NCBI RefSeq assembly: GCF_052115385.1
Contig: NZ_JBFRGP010000007.1
Location: 1-64,000, forward strand
Direction: 5' to 3'
From: Dyella_D sp052115385
GTDB taxonomy: Bacteria > Pseudomonadota > Gammaproteobacteria > Xanthomonadales > Rhodanobacteraceae
DNA length: 64,000 nucleotides
The notes under the pieces were generated by a model. It saw only the letters and a list, made by a program, of their open reading frames with translations. It searched no databases and was not told where the DNA came from. Both the position numbers and the translations under genes were made by a program. Positions 1 to 7,529 of the stretch are shown piece after piece (positions within the stretch are counted from its first letter, which is position 1; the number at the start of each line of letters is the position of its first letter).

Positions 1-173
1 GCCTTCTCTTCCGGCGCCGCGTCGATCGCGTCATAAGCCTTGAATTCGCCGCCAAAACGCTCAGCGCCCACCTTCGTCAGCGCCGCCGTCAGCGTCGTCT
101 TGCCGTGGTCCACGTGACCGATCGTGCCGACGTTGACGTGCGGCTTGGTGCGTTCGAACTTACCCTTTGCCAT
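1..173 (-). CDS. tuf: Elongation factor Tu, N-terminal part (cut by window edge)
   Basis: GTPase that delivers aminoacyl-tRNA to the ribosome. Only the first 57 codons lie in the window, read leftward from the ATG at 171-173. The product starts MAKGKFERTKPHVNVGTIG and continues with the P-loop GHVDHGKTT (about residues 19-27), which is diagnostic for EF-Tu. It follows tRNA-Tyr, tRNA-Gly and tRNA-Thr on the same strand, the order of the E. coli tyrU-glyT-thrT-tufB transcript, so co-transcription with these tRNAs is likely. The remainder lies beyond position 1. Confidence 0.97.
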   Translation of the reverse strand, partial: MAKGKFERTKPHVNVGTIGHVDHGKTTLTAALTKVGAERFGGEFKAYDAIDAAPEEK

Positions 174-240
174 GCGCGCTAAACCCCGATGGAGTCAGAT
201 AACGAAAAAGTGGAGAGTGATACCGCGAAGACCAACTAAG

Positions 241-316
<76 letters not shown>

Positions 317-360
317 ACGAAAACTGCCAGAACAAGTTCTATCCAAGGGAGCAGGATCAA

Positions 361-434
361 TGGAGCGGGAGACGGGAATCGAACCCGCACCATCAGCTTG
401 GAAGGCTGAGGTTCTACCGTTGAACTACTCCCGC
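361..434 (-). tRNA. tRNA-Gly (anticodon TCC)
   Basis: A 74-nt minus-strand tRNA with acceptor GCGGGAG/CTCCCGC, D arm AGTTCAACGGTAGAA, anticodon loop CTTCCAA (TCC), T arm GGGTTCGATTC and encoded CCA. It is the middle gene of the Tyr-Gly-Thr-tuf cluster. Confidence 0.96.
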
Positions 435-451
435 CCTACGCGGAACTCGTC

Positions 452-537
452 TGGTGGAGGGAGGTGGATTCGAACCACCGAAGGCGTAAGCCAGCAGATT
501 TACAGTCTGCCCCCGTTGGCCGCTTGGGTATCCCTCC
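452..537 (-). tRNA. tRNA-Tyr (anticodon GTA)
   Basis: An 86-nt class II tRNA on the minus strand. The acceptor GGAGGGA pairs with TCCCTCC, the anticodon loop is CTGTAAA (GTA), a long variable arm is present, and CCA is encoded. It is the first of the three tRNAs upstream of tuf. Confidence 0.96.
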
Positions 538-642
538 AACAAAGAACGGCTATTGTGTGGATCGAGCCGGGTTCTGTCAACACCCGATCACGCAAAAAAT
601 ACCGGTGGAACACCTGCGGACGATCGTTTGCGCATGCTGCGC

Positions 643-1131
643 TCAGACGTCTGAAAGCGCCTTCGCATCGATCAGCTGCTCCATCTCCTTGGACAGATCC
701 ATCAGCCGTTTCGCCTGCGCCTGCAGCTGCCGCTCGGCATCGTCGCGCGGCTCCCATGCCGGCACCGGCGTGGGCTTGCCATCGGGGCTGTCGAGCGCCA
801 CGAACACCATCACGCAGCTGGTCGCCAGGCGGTGCTCGTCCTTGCGCAGATCGCGCGCCAGCACATCCACCGCCATGTGCATGCTGGAGCGCCCGGTGTG
901 GATCAGGCGCGCACGCACGGTCACCAGGTCGCCGATCAGGATCGGCGCCACGAACTGGATGCCGCTCACCGACGCGGTGACGCAATACGCCCCGCTCCAG
1001 GCCACCGCACAGGCGTAGCCGGCCTGGTCGATCCATTTCATCGCCATGCCGCCGTGCACCTTGCCGCCGAAATTCACGTCGGTCGGCTGGGCGAGAAAAC
1101 GGAAACTGACTTCGTGCTGCGTGCCCGACAT
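643..1131 (-). CDS. Hotdog-fold acyl-CoA thioesterase
   Basis: Predicted cytosolic acyl-CoA thioester hydrolase of 162 residues with a single hotdog domain. The N-terminal signature NFGGKVHGG (about residues 20-28), followed by MKWIDQAGYACA, matches the BACH/YciA type, in which the Asn/Asp-x-x-G-x-hydrophobic-HGG segment forms the CoA/active-site turn. The ATG at 1131 gives a product of normal single-domain length; reading further upstream in frame adds unrelated sequence overlapping the neighbouring acetyltransferase gene. The tail (KRLMDLSKEMEQLIDAK) is probably helical. Substrate chain length cannot be judged from sequence. Confidence 0.88.
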   Translation of the reverse strand: MSGTQHEVSFRFLAQPTDVNFGGKVHGGMAMKWIDQAGYACAVAWSGAYCVTASVSGIQFVAPILIGDLVTVRARLIHTGRSSMHMAVDVLARDLRKDEHRLATSCVMVFVALDSPDGKPTPVPAWEPRDDAERQLQAQAKRLMDLSKEMEQLIDAKALSDV

Positions 1132-1160
1132 GGAGGCTCCGGCTGGTGGAAAGGCGCCTA

Positions 1161-1670
1161 TTATGCCGCCGGCTTGCGCGCGCCGGCGCGGCGCAAGGAC
1201 AGCGCCATCGGCGTGCTGACCACGCCCTTGGGCGAGCGCCCCTCCGGCCCCGTCGGCACGAAGCCCAGGCGCAGGTACACCGGCACCGCGCAGCGCGAGG
1301 CATTCAGGGTGAAGCGGCGGGTGCCCGCGCGCCGCACGGCGTCGTGCATGGTCCGCCGCCACAGCTTTCCGGCGATGCCGCGCCCCTGGTAGCGGGTGCC
1401 GACGAAGAGCTGTACCAGGTGACTGTCGTCGCGCATCCCCGCCACGCCGACCAGCACCGGCCCCAGGAAGGCCAGGTGGAAGCGCTGCCCCGCCAGCATC
1501 CGCTCGCGGAAGCCGCGGGCGCCGAAACGCGCCAGCATCGCCTCGCCCACCCGCCTGGGCTGGTCCGGCAGCACCCAGCGGCGCGCCACCCGGCGCACCA
1601 GCAGGCCGATCGCCCGGGCATCCTCGGGACGCCCCAGACGCAGGCGCAATGAATGAACTTCGCCGGACAT
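1161..1670 (-). CDS. GNAT family N-acetyltransferase
   Basis: A 169-residue protein of the Gcn5-related acetyltransferase superfamily. The acetyl-CoA-binding motif A is visible as VQLFVGTRYQGRGIAGKLWR (about residues 85-104; the R/Q-x-x-G-x-G/A core is QGRGIA), followed by the motif B region ending in VYLRLGFVPTG. The acceptor substrate is unknown. It lies 29 nt upstream of the thioesterase on the same strand, so the two may be co-transcribed. A separate GNAT domain in this window is fused to IspE, and the two do not look like recent duplicates. Confidence 0.82.
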   Translation of the reverse strand: MSGEVHSLRLRLGRPEDARAIGLLVRRVARRWVLPDQPRRVGEAMLARFGARGFRERMLAGQRFHLAFLGPVLVGVAGMRDDSHLVQLFVGTRYQGRGIAGKLWRRTMHDAVRRAGTRRFTLNASRCAVPVYLRLGFVPTGPEGRSPKGVVSTPMALSLRRAGARKPAA

Positions 1671-1721
1671 CGCAATCCCCCACCGCTACCCGCACAGTCT
1701 GCCAGCGCAGGCGCCAGAACG

Positions 1722-1757
1722 AAAAAGCGGCGGACACCGCGAGGTGCCGCCGCCTTT
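1722..1757 (-). terminator. Intrinsic terminator downstream of ychF
   Basis: On the minus strand a GCGGCGGCACC / GGTGTCCGCCGC hairpin (TCGC loop, one bulged T) is followed directly by TTTTT. It starts about 20 nt past the ychF stop codon at 1776. Confidence 0.75.
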
Positions 1758-1775
1758 AGCTTCGGGCGATGCAGG

Positions 1776-2867
1776 TCAGACGTTGAACAGGAAGTGCAGC
1801 ACGTCGCCGTCCTTCACCACGTAGTCCTTGCCTTCCTTGCGCAGGCGGCCGGCCGAAGCGGCGCCGGTCTCGCCCTTGAACTGGATGAAATCGTCGTACG
1901 ACACCGTCTCGGCACGGATGAAGCCGCGCTCGAAATCGGTGTGGATCACGCCGGCCGCCTGCGGCGCGGTGAAGCCGCGCTTGATCGTCCAGGCGCGCAC
2001 TTCCTTTACGCCGGCGGTGAAATAGGTCTGCAGCTTGAGCAGGGTGTAGCCAGCGCGGATCACCCGGTTAAGGCCCGGCTCTTCCAGGCCCAGATCCTTC
2101 AGGAATTCGTCGCGGTCGGCGTCTTCGAGCTGCGACAGTTCTTCCTCGATCGCCGCGCACACCGGCACCACTTCGGCGCCTTCTTCCACGGCGCGCGCAC
2201 GCACGACGTCCAGATGCGGGTTGTTCTCGAAGCCGTCCTCGCGCACGTTGGCGATGTACATCAGCGGCTTGAGCGTGAGCAGGAACAGGTCGCGCACCAG
2301 CGCCTTCTCGTCCTCGTCCAGGCCCAGGCTGCGCGCGCTCTTGCCTTCGTTGAGGCCAGTGGCGAGCTTCTGCAGCACCGGCTTCCTGGCCATGGCTTCC
2401 TTGTCGTTGGCCTTGGCCGCGCGCTCGGCGCGGTTCAGCGCCTTCTCGACGGAATCCAGGTCGGCCAGCGCCAGCTCGGTGTCGATCGTTTCGATGTCAG
2501 CGATCGGGTCGACCTTGCCGGCCACGTGAATGATGTCGGTGTGCTCGAAGCAGCGCACCACGTGTGCGATCGCATCCACCTCGCGGATATGCGCCAGGAA
2601 CTTGTTGCCCAGGCCCTCGCCCTTCGAGGCGCCGGCGACCAGGCCCGCGATGTCGACGAATTCGACCGCGGTGGGGATCACCTTCTGCGGATTGACGATG
2701 TCCGACAGCGCCTGCAGGCGCGCATCCGGCACCGGCACCACGCCGACGTTCGGCTCGATCGTGCAGAACGGGAAGTTGGCGGCGGCGATGCCGGCCTTGG
2801 TCAGCGCGTTGAACAGGGTGGACTTGCCGACGTTAGGCAGGCCGACGATGCCGCATTTGATGCCCAT
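1776..2867 (-). CDS. ychF: Redox-regulated ATPase YchF (Obg-like, OLA1 family)
   Basis: A 363-residue universal P-loop NTPase that prefers ATP over GTP and associates with the ribosome. G1 is GLPNVGKST (residues 9-17) and G3 is DIAGLVAGAS (about 72-81). The C-terminal TGS domain carries the expected GVIHTDFERGFIRAETVSYDDF and ends with KDGDVLHFLFNV. Length is typical of the family. It sits immediately downstream of pth, the common gammaproteobacterial arrangement, and has its own terminator. Confidence 0.97.
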   Translation of the reverse strand: MGIKCGIVGLPNVGKSTLFNALTKAGIAAANFPFCTIEPNVGVVPVPDARLQALSDIVNPQKVIPTAVEFVDIAGLVAGASKGEGLGNKFLAHIREVDAIAHVVRCFEHTDIIHVAGKVDPIADIETIDTELALADLDSVEKALNRAERAAKANDKEAMARKPVLQKLATGLNEGKSARSLGLDEDEKALVRDLFLLTLKPLMYIANVREDGFENNPHLDVVRARAVEEGAEVVPVCAAIEEELSQLEDADRDEFLKDLGLEEPGLNRVIRAGYTLLKLQTYFTAGVKEVRAWTIKRGFTAPQAAGVIHTDFERGFIRAETVSYDDFIQFKGETGAASAGRLRKEGKDYVVKDGDVLHFLFNV

Positions 2868-2937
2868 GGAGAGATCCGCGAATTGGAGATGGGGAAAACG
2901 GTGAATTGTAAGGCCAGGGCAGGCGCCCTGCCCGGCC

Positions 2938-3519
2938 TCAACCGGCCGGGGTGTGCAACTGCTGCATCGCCTTGTCGAACTGTCCGTCCACGGCCAGCGG
3001 CAGCACGTTCAGCGCGCGCGCGATGCCGTCGAGGATGGCGTCCTCGTCCTTGACGGAGGGACGGCCCAGCACCCACGGCGTGACCTGGTCCCGGTGGCCC
3101 GGATGGCCGATGCCCACGCGCAGGCGATGGAACTTGGCGTGGCCGAGGTGGGCGATGATGTCGCGCAGGCCATTCTGGCCGCCGTGGCCGCCGTCGAACT
3201 TCAGGCGCACGGTGCCGGCGTCCAGGTCCAGCTCGTCATGAGCGACCAGGCATTGCGCCGGCTCGATCTTGTAATAGCGCAGCGCCGCCGATACGGCGAG
3301 GCCGCTCTTGTTCATGAAGGTGGCCGGCTTGAGCAGCCATACCGGCTCGCCGCCGAGGCGCAGCTTGCAGGTCTCGCCGTGCAGCTTGCCGTCGAAGCCC
3401 CAGCGCTCGCCCTGCCCCGCCGCGAGGGCGTCAACAAACCAGAACCCGGCGTTATGCCGGGTTCGGAGATATTCGGCACCGGGATTACCCAGCCCGACGA
3501 TGAGGCGCAAACCCGCCAT
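2938..3519 (-). CDS. pth: Peptidyl-tRNA hydrolase
   Basis: A 193-residue cytosolic enzyme that cleaves the ester bond of peptidyl-tRNA released from stalled ribosomes. The N-terminal LIVGLGNPGAEYLRTRHNAGF holds the catalytic His (about residue 22). KPATFMNKSG and the Asp of VAHDELDLDAG, followed by GGHGGQNGLRDI, complete the active site. Full length. It is part of the conserved series rplY-pth-ychF. Confidence 0.97.
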   Translation of the reverse strand: MAGLRLIVGLGNPGAEYLRTRHNAGFWFVDALAAGQGERWGFDGKLHGETCKLRLGGEPVWLLKPATFMNKSGLAVSAALRYYKIEPAQCLVAHDELDLDAGTVRLKFDGGHGGQNGLRDIIAHLGHAKFHRLRVGIGHPGHRDQVTPWVLGRPSVKDEDAILDGIARALNVLPLAVDGQFDKAMQQLHTPAG

Positions 3520-3541
3520 GGATAGCCGGCAAGCACGCGGC

Positions 3542-3572
3542 GTTCGCCCGCGCCGGAACGGCGCGGGCGAAC
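3542..3572 (-). terminator. GC-rich hairpin between rplY and pth
   Basis: A perfect 13-bp stem, GTTCGCCCGCGCC / GGCGCGGGCGAAC, with a 5-nt loop, starts just after the rplY stop codon (3580) and ends 22 nt before the pth start. No U-tract follows, so it may act as a processing or attenuation structure rather than a full terminator. Confidence 0.5.
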
Positions 3573-3579
3573 GTGCGAC

Positions 3580-4233
3580 TTACTTCTTGGCGTCCTTGCT
3601 GGCGTCGGCCGGAGCGGCGGCTTCGCCTTCGGCCGGGGCCGCTTCGACTTCTTCCTTCACCGTGTTCGCGGTGACCACGGCGATGTCGTGATCGGCGCCC
3701 AGGTGCAGGGCCGGGATCTCCACGCCCTTCGGCAGCGACAGCTGCGACAGGTGGATGATCTCGCCCGGCTTCAGGTCGGCCAGGTCGAGTTCGATGAACT
3801 CCGGCAGATCCTTCGGCAGGCAGGACACTTCCACTTCGGTCAGGTTGTGCGAGATCACCACGCCGGAGGTCTTGCCGGCCTGGGACTTTTCCTGGTTCAG
3901 GAAGTGCAGCGGCACATTCACGCGAACGGCTTCGTTCTCGTTGATGCGCAGGAAGTCCATGTGCAGCATCTGCTGCTTGAACGGGTGCTTCTGCCAGTCA
4001 CGCACCAGCACCTTCTGCACCTTGCCGTCGACGTTCAGGTCGAGCACCGAGGAGAAGAACCACTCGTTCTTGGCGGCGAGCAGGATGGTGTTGTGGAAGA
4101 TCTGGATGCTTTCCGGGGGCTGGCCCGCACCGTAGACGACGGCCGGCACGAACTCCGCGCGACGCAGGCGGCGGCTCGCACCTTTCCCCTCGTCCTTGCG
4201 GCTTTCGGCCTTGATTTCATGAATCTTTGCCAT
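3580..4233 (-). CDS. rplY: 50S ribosomal protein L25, CTC form
   Basis: A 217-residue 5S-rRNA-binding protein with an N-terminal L25 domain (residues 1-95: KIHEIKAESRKDEGKGASRRLRR, then VYGAG) and a C-terminal beta-rich CTC extension (about 100-190). It ends in an Ala/Glu/Lys-rich low-complexity tail. The start at 4233 (MAKIHEIKAE) is chosen by homology; upstream in-frame residues are not conserved. Lies 87 nt downstream of prs. Confidence 0.95.
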   Translation of the reverse strand: MAKIHEIKAESRKDEGKGASRRLRRAEFVPAVVYGAGQPPESIQIFHNTILLAAKNEWFFSSVLDLNVDGKVQKVLVRDWQKHPFKQQMLHMDFLRINENEAVRVNVPLHFLNQEKSQAGKTSGVVISHNLTEVEVSCLPKDLPEFIELDLADLKPGEIIHLSQLSLPKGVEIPALHLGADHDIAVVTANTVKEEVEAAPAEGEAAAPADASKDAKK

Positions 4234-4320
4234 GTTGGCATTTCCTACTTCAGGTTGTGATCCGCCTCGCGGCGGCTGGGGTGACTCCCTCGCGACCAAG
4301 GGAGCCGGAAACTGGGGGTA

Positions 4321-5283
4321 TCAATCCACGTAAAGCGAGCTGACCGATTCGCCGAACGCGATGCGGCGGATCGTCTCCGCCAGCAGCTCGGCCACCGACA
4401 ACTGGCGGATCTTGGCGCAGGCCTGGGCGTCCGCGCGCAGCGGCAAGGTGTTGGTCACCACCAGCTGGTCGAGCTGGGAGTTCTCTACATTGCTGATCGC
4501 CGCGCCGGACAGCACCGGATGCACGCAGTACGCCACCACTTTGCGGGCGCCGCGCTCCTTCAGGGCAGCAGCGGCCGCGCACAGGGTGCCGGCGGTGTCG
4601 ACGATGTCGTCGACCAGCACGCAGGTCTTGCCGTCGACGTCGCCGATGATGTTCATGACCGTGGCCACGTTCGCCTTCGGGCGGCGCTTGTCGATGATCG
4701 CCAGGTCGGCGTCGTCCAGGCGCTTGGCCAGGGCACGGGCGCGCACCACGCCGCCGACGTCCGGGCTGACCACGATCAGGTTGTCCATCGAGTGGTTGCG
4801 CCAGATGTCCGCCAGCAGCAGCGGCGAGGCATAGACGTTGTCCACCGGGATGTCGAAGAAGCCCTGGATCTGGTCCGCGTGCAGGTCCACCGTGAGCACG
4901 CGGTCCACGCCGACGGTGCCGATGATCTTGGCCACCATCTTGGCCGTGATCGGCACGCGCGCCGAGCGCGGGCGGCGATCCTGGCGGGCGTAGCCGAAGT
5001 ACGGCATCACCGCGGTCACGCTGGCCGCCGAGGCGCGCTTGAGCGCGTCCACCAGGGCCATCAGCTCGAACAGGTTCTCCGCGCTGGGCGCGCCCGTCGG
5101 CTGGATCACGAACACTTCCTGCCGGCGCACGTTCTCTTCGATCTCGATCTGCGTCTCGCCGTCGCTGAAGCGGCCGACCAGCGCCTTGCCGAGCGGCACG
5201 CCGAGCCGCACGGCGACATCTTCGGCCAGGCTGCGGTGGGCGTTGCCGGTGAAGAGCATCGGGGTGGACGTGTCCACGGTCAT
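4321..5283 (-). CDS. prs: Ribose-phosphate pyrophosphokinase (PRPP synthase)
   Basis: A 320-residue enzyme that makes PRPP from ribose-5-phosphate and ATP for nucleotide, His and Trp synthesis. Visible signatures are FSDGETQIEIEENVR (ATP/flexible-loop region), DRRPRSARVPITAK, DLHADQIQGFF and the PRPP-binding loop VLVDDIVDTAGT. Length matches the bacterial class I family. It sits between tRNA-Gln and rplY, the same order as in pseudomonads and xanthomonads. Confidence 0.97.
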   Translation of the reverse strand: MTVDTSTPMLFTGNAHRSLAEDVAVRLGVPLGKALVGRFSDGETQIEIEENVRRQEVFVIQPTGAPSAENLFELMALVDALKRASAASVTAVMPYFGYARQDRRPRSARVPITAKMVAKIIGTVGVDRVLTVDLHADQIQGFFDIPVDNVYASPLLLADIWRNHSMDNLIVVSPDVGGVVRARALAKRLDDADLAIIDKRRPKANVATVMNIIGDVDGKTCVLVDDIVDTAGTLCAAAAALKERGARKVVAYCVHPVLSGAAISNVENSQLDQLVVTNTLPLRADAQACAKIRQLSVAELLAETIRRIAFGESVSSLYVD

Positions 5284-5342
5284 TGCGGTGCGCCTTTGGC
5301 CATCTCGACTTCAATGGCAGGTTTTGAATGGCTGGTCTTAAA

Positions 5343-5419
5343 TGGCTGGGGCGGCAGGATTCGAACCTGCGCATGCGGGAATCAAAATCCCGTGCCTTAA
5401 CCAGCTTGGCGACGCCCCA
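5343..5419 (-). tRNA. tRNA-Gln (anticodon TTG)
   Basis: A 77-nt minus-strand tRNA starting TGGGGCGTCGCCAAGC and ending in encoded CCA. The anticodon stem-loop CGGGA-TTTTGAT-TCCCG gives anticodon TTG. The T arm is GGTTCGAATCC. It lies between ispE and prs, a conserved position in this group of bacteria. Confidence 0.96.
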
Positions 5420-5477
5420 GTGAATTTTTTTTGGCCCCGCCCCGCCTTGCGGCGGAACGGGGCCCGATCTCTCTGGC

Positions 5478-6860
5478 TCAGGCGGCGCCGCGATGGCGCG
5501 CCAGTGCCTCCAGCAACGGGGAGCGCTCCACGCCGACGGCCACATGGGCCGAGCATGAAGCCGGGCATTTCTGGGCGACGAATTCCGCCCGCTCCTGCGA
5601 CTTCGTCTCGATGAACACGCAACCGCCGCTGCCGGAAAGCCTTGCCCAGCCGAATTTGTTCAGCCAGCCCAGCGCCGCAGCCACCCGGGGATGGCGCGCG
5701 CGTACGACCGGCTCGAAGGCGTTCTCGGCTGTTTCGCCCGAAGCAAAGGATGAAATTGTGGCTGGCTGAGCATTTCGTGTCAATTCAGACGCTTGAAAAA
5801 GCTCGGCAGTGGGCACGTATTCGCCCGGATCGACCACCACATACCAGCGCTGCGGCAGCGTGATCGGCTGCAGCCGGTCGCCCACGCCCTCGGCCCAGGC
5901 TGAACGTCCGCGCACGAAGACCGGCACGTCGGCGCCGAGCTGGCGCCCCAGTCCGGCCAACTCGTCCTCGCTCAGGCCCGTGCCCCAGAGATGGTTGAGC
6001 GCGACCAGCACCGTCGCCGCGTCCGAACTGCCGCCACCCAGCCCGCCGCCGATGGGAATGCGCTTCTCCACCTCGATATCCACGCCGGCACCGGCCGGCG
6101 CATGCGGCTGCAACAAGCGGCCGGCGCGGACCACCAGGTCCTGCTCTTCCGGCACGCCGGGGACCTCGGTGAGGCGCCGCACCACGCCGTCGCGACGGGG
6201 GCGCAGGCGGATCTCGTCGCCCCAATCCAGCAGCCGGAACACCGTCTGCAGCTCGTGGTATCCGTCGGGACGCCGCCCGGTGATGCGCAGGAACAGGTTC
6301 AGCTTGGCCGGCGCCGGCCACACGGTCCAATCCTCCGGCCCTGGCACCTCGAAGCTGCGGCTCATGAACACGCGCAGGTCGTCCGGGAAGCCGTTCTCCA
6401 GGTCGCGCTCACGCGCGAAGGCGAATGCCGGATCGCGCTTGTCGACCTCGACAAAGCCATGCTTGGCGTAGAACGGCGCGTTCCACGGCACGTCGGCCAG
6501 GGTGCCCAGGGTGATCCGCCGATAGCCGGCGGCACGGGCCCAGGCACAGGCATGCTCCAGCAGCGCCGCGCCGATGCCCCGGCCGCCCCAGTCCGGCAGC
6601 ACGTCGATCTCGGCCAGGCCGATGCCGGCCTCGTCCTCGGTGTCCAGCCAGACGAAGCCCACCGGCGCGCCACTCTCGTTGCTCAGCGCCACCCACACCA
6701 GGCCGCGCTCGATCGCCAGCAGCAGCAGCTCGGGCGGCATGGTCACGGGTGCGTAGAAGCGCCAGGCGCGATGGCCGCGGAACAGTTCCATGGCCTCGCG
6801 TTCGATGGCGCACAGCGCCTCCATCTGCTCCGGCAGCGCGCGCTTGATGCTATAGCTCAT
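5478..6860 (-). CDS. ispE: GNAT acetyltransferase domain fused in frame to IspE (CDP-ME kinase)
   Basis: A single open frame of 460 codons. Residues 1-165 form a GNAT acetyltransferase (motif A: LAEIDVLPDWGGRGIGAALL; C-terminal strand DDLRVFMSRSF). Residues from about 180 form 4-diphosphocytidyl-2-C-methyl-D-erythritol kinase of the MEP isoprenoid pathway: WPAPAKLNLFLRITGRRPDGYHEL, the GHMP ATP loop PIGGGLGGGSSDAA and the C-terminal LSGSGGCVF. No stop or frameshift separates them. A GTG at 6321-6323 with a well-placed GGAGGA would start IspE exactly where E. coli IspE homology begins, so a free 281-residue IspE may also be made. lolB lies upstream and tRNA-Gln downstream. The acetyltransferase substrate is unknown. 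Confidence 0.92.
   Translation of the reverse strand: MSYSIKRALPEQMEALCAIEREAMELFRGHRAWRFYAPVTMPPELLLLAIERGLVWVALSNESGAPVGFVWLDTEDEAGIGLAEIDVLPDWGGRGIGAALLEHACAWARAAGYRRITLGTLADVPWNAPFYAKHGFVEVDKRDPAFAFARERDLENGFPDDLRVFMSRSFEVPGPEDWTVWPAPAKLNLFLRITGRRPDGYHELQTVFRLLDWGDEIRLRPRRDGVVRRLTEVPGVPEEQDLVVRAGRLLQPHAPAGAGVDIEVEKRIPIGGGLGGGSSDAATVLVALNHLWGTGLSEDELAGLGRQLGADVPVFVRGRSAWAEGVGDRLQPITLPQRWYVVVDPGEYVPTAELFQASELTRNAQPATISSFASGETAENAFEPVVRARHPRVAAALGWLNKFGWARLSGSGGCVFIETKSQERAEFVAQKCPASCSAHVAVGVERSPLLEALARHRGAA
6321..6336 (-). promoter_or_regulatory. Internal ribosome binding site and GTG start for free IspE
   Basis: On the minus strand GGAGGA (6331-6336) is followed by a 7-nt spacer and GTG (6321-6323), which encodes the residue just before WPAPAKLNLF, the conserved IspE N-terminus. 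The in-frame ATG at 6363-6365 has no comparable Shine-Dalgarno. This suggests that IspE can be translated separately from the GNAT-IspE fusion. Confidence 0.6.
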
Positions 6861-6920
6861 GACGATTCCGGCAGACGGCGCCCGGGCCGCGGGGGCGCCA
6901 AGCCTAACCGCGCAGCGGTC

Positions 6921-7529
6921 TTACTGGAACGTCCAGGATTCGATCGACAGCCGCACCCGGTACGGCGGCTTCTCGGCGAACACCTTCCTGGGCAGCGCCG
7001 GCTGCCGGGTGGCGTCCCATTCGCGGTAGTCGACGCTCCAGCCGTCCTGCTGCAGCAGCGACGGCAGGCGATCGGTGCCGAAGCTGAGCTCGGCCGGGCC
7101 GCCGTCGGCGCGCAGGCCAAGCACCCAGGCGCGCAGCTCGCGCAGCGGCACGTCCCAGCCCAGCGCCTTGAGCATCAGCGATTCGGCGTCCGGCCCGCGC
7201 AGCGGGCCACCATCCACGCCTTCCAGCAGCGCGCCGTCGGGGCCGCCGCTCAGGCGGAAGCTCTTGCCGACGATCGGCGAGCGCACGGTGAACTCGTAGT
7301 GCTCGCCGTCCTGCGACCAGTTCAAAGTGCCGCTGCCGCCGTCCTTGCCGTCGGAGATGCCCAGCTTGCCCTGCAGCACCCAGTGGTCGGTGCCGGCCAG
7401 GCTGCGCTCGCGTGCCTCCTGCTCGTTGAGCAGGGCGGCGTCACCCTTCACCCGCACGGCGGGCGCCGGCACGCAGGCGGCCAGCAGCAGCGGCAGCGCC
7501 GCCGCCGTGATGCGCAGAAAAGCCCTCAT
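6921..7529 (-). CDS. lolB: Outer-membrane lipoprotein insertion protein LolB
   Basis: A 202-residue lipoprotein that receives lipoproteins from LolA and inserts them into the outer membrane. The N-terminal signal MRAFLRITAAALPLLLAAC has a lipobox ending in Cys. The body shows the LolB pattern: W-V-L-Q-G-K-L-G-I-S-D-G-K-D-G-G-S-G-T-L-N-W near the N-terminus and GWDVPLRELRAWVLGL in the middle. The start overlaps the stop codon of the upstream TPR gene (ATGA), indicating translational coupling. ispE follows 61 nt downstream. Confidence 0.93.
   Translation of the reverse strand: MRAFLRITAAALPLLLAACVPAPAVRVKGDAALLNEQEARERSLAGTDHWVLQGKLGISDGKDGGSGTLNWSQDGEHYEFTVRSPIVGKSFRLSGGPDGALLEGVDGGPLRGPDAESLMLKALGWDVPLRELRAWVLGLRADGGPAELSFGTDRLPSLLQQDGWSVDYREWDATRQPALPRKVFAEKPPYRVRLSIESWTFQ

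Noticed and set aside
5420..5477. Terminator downstream of ispE
   Set aside because: A GC-rich hairpin exists, but on the minus strand it is followed by an A-run, not a U-run, so it does not fit an intrinsic terminator.
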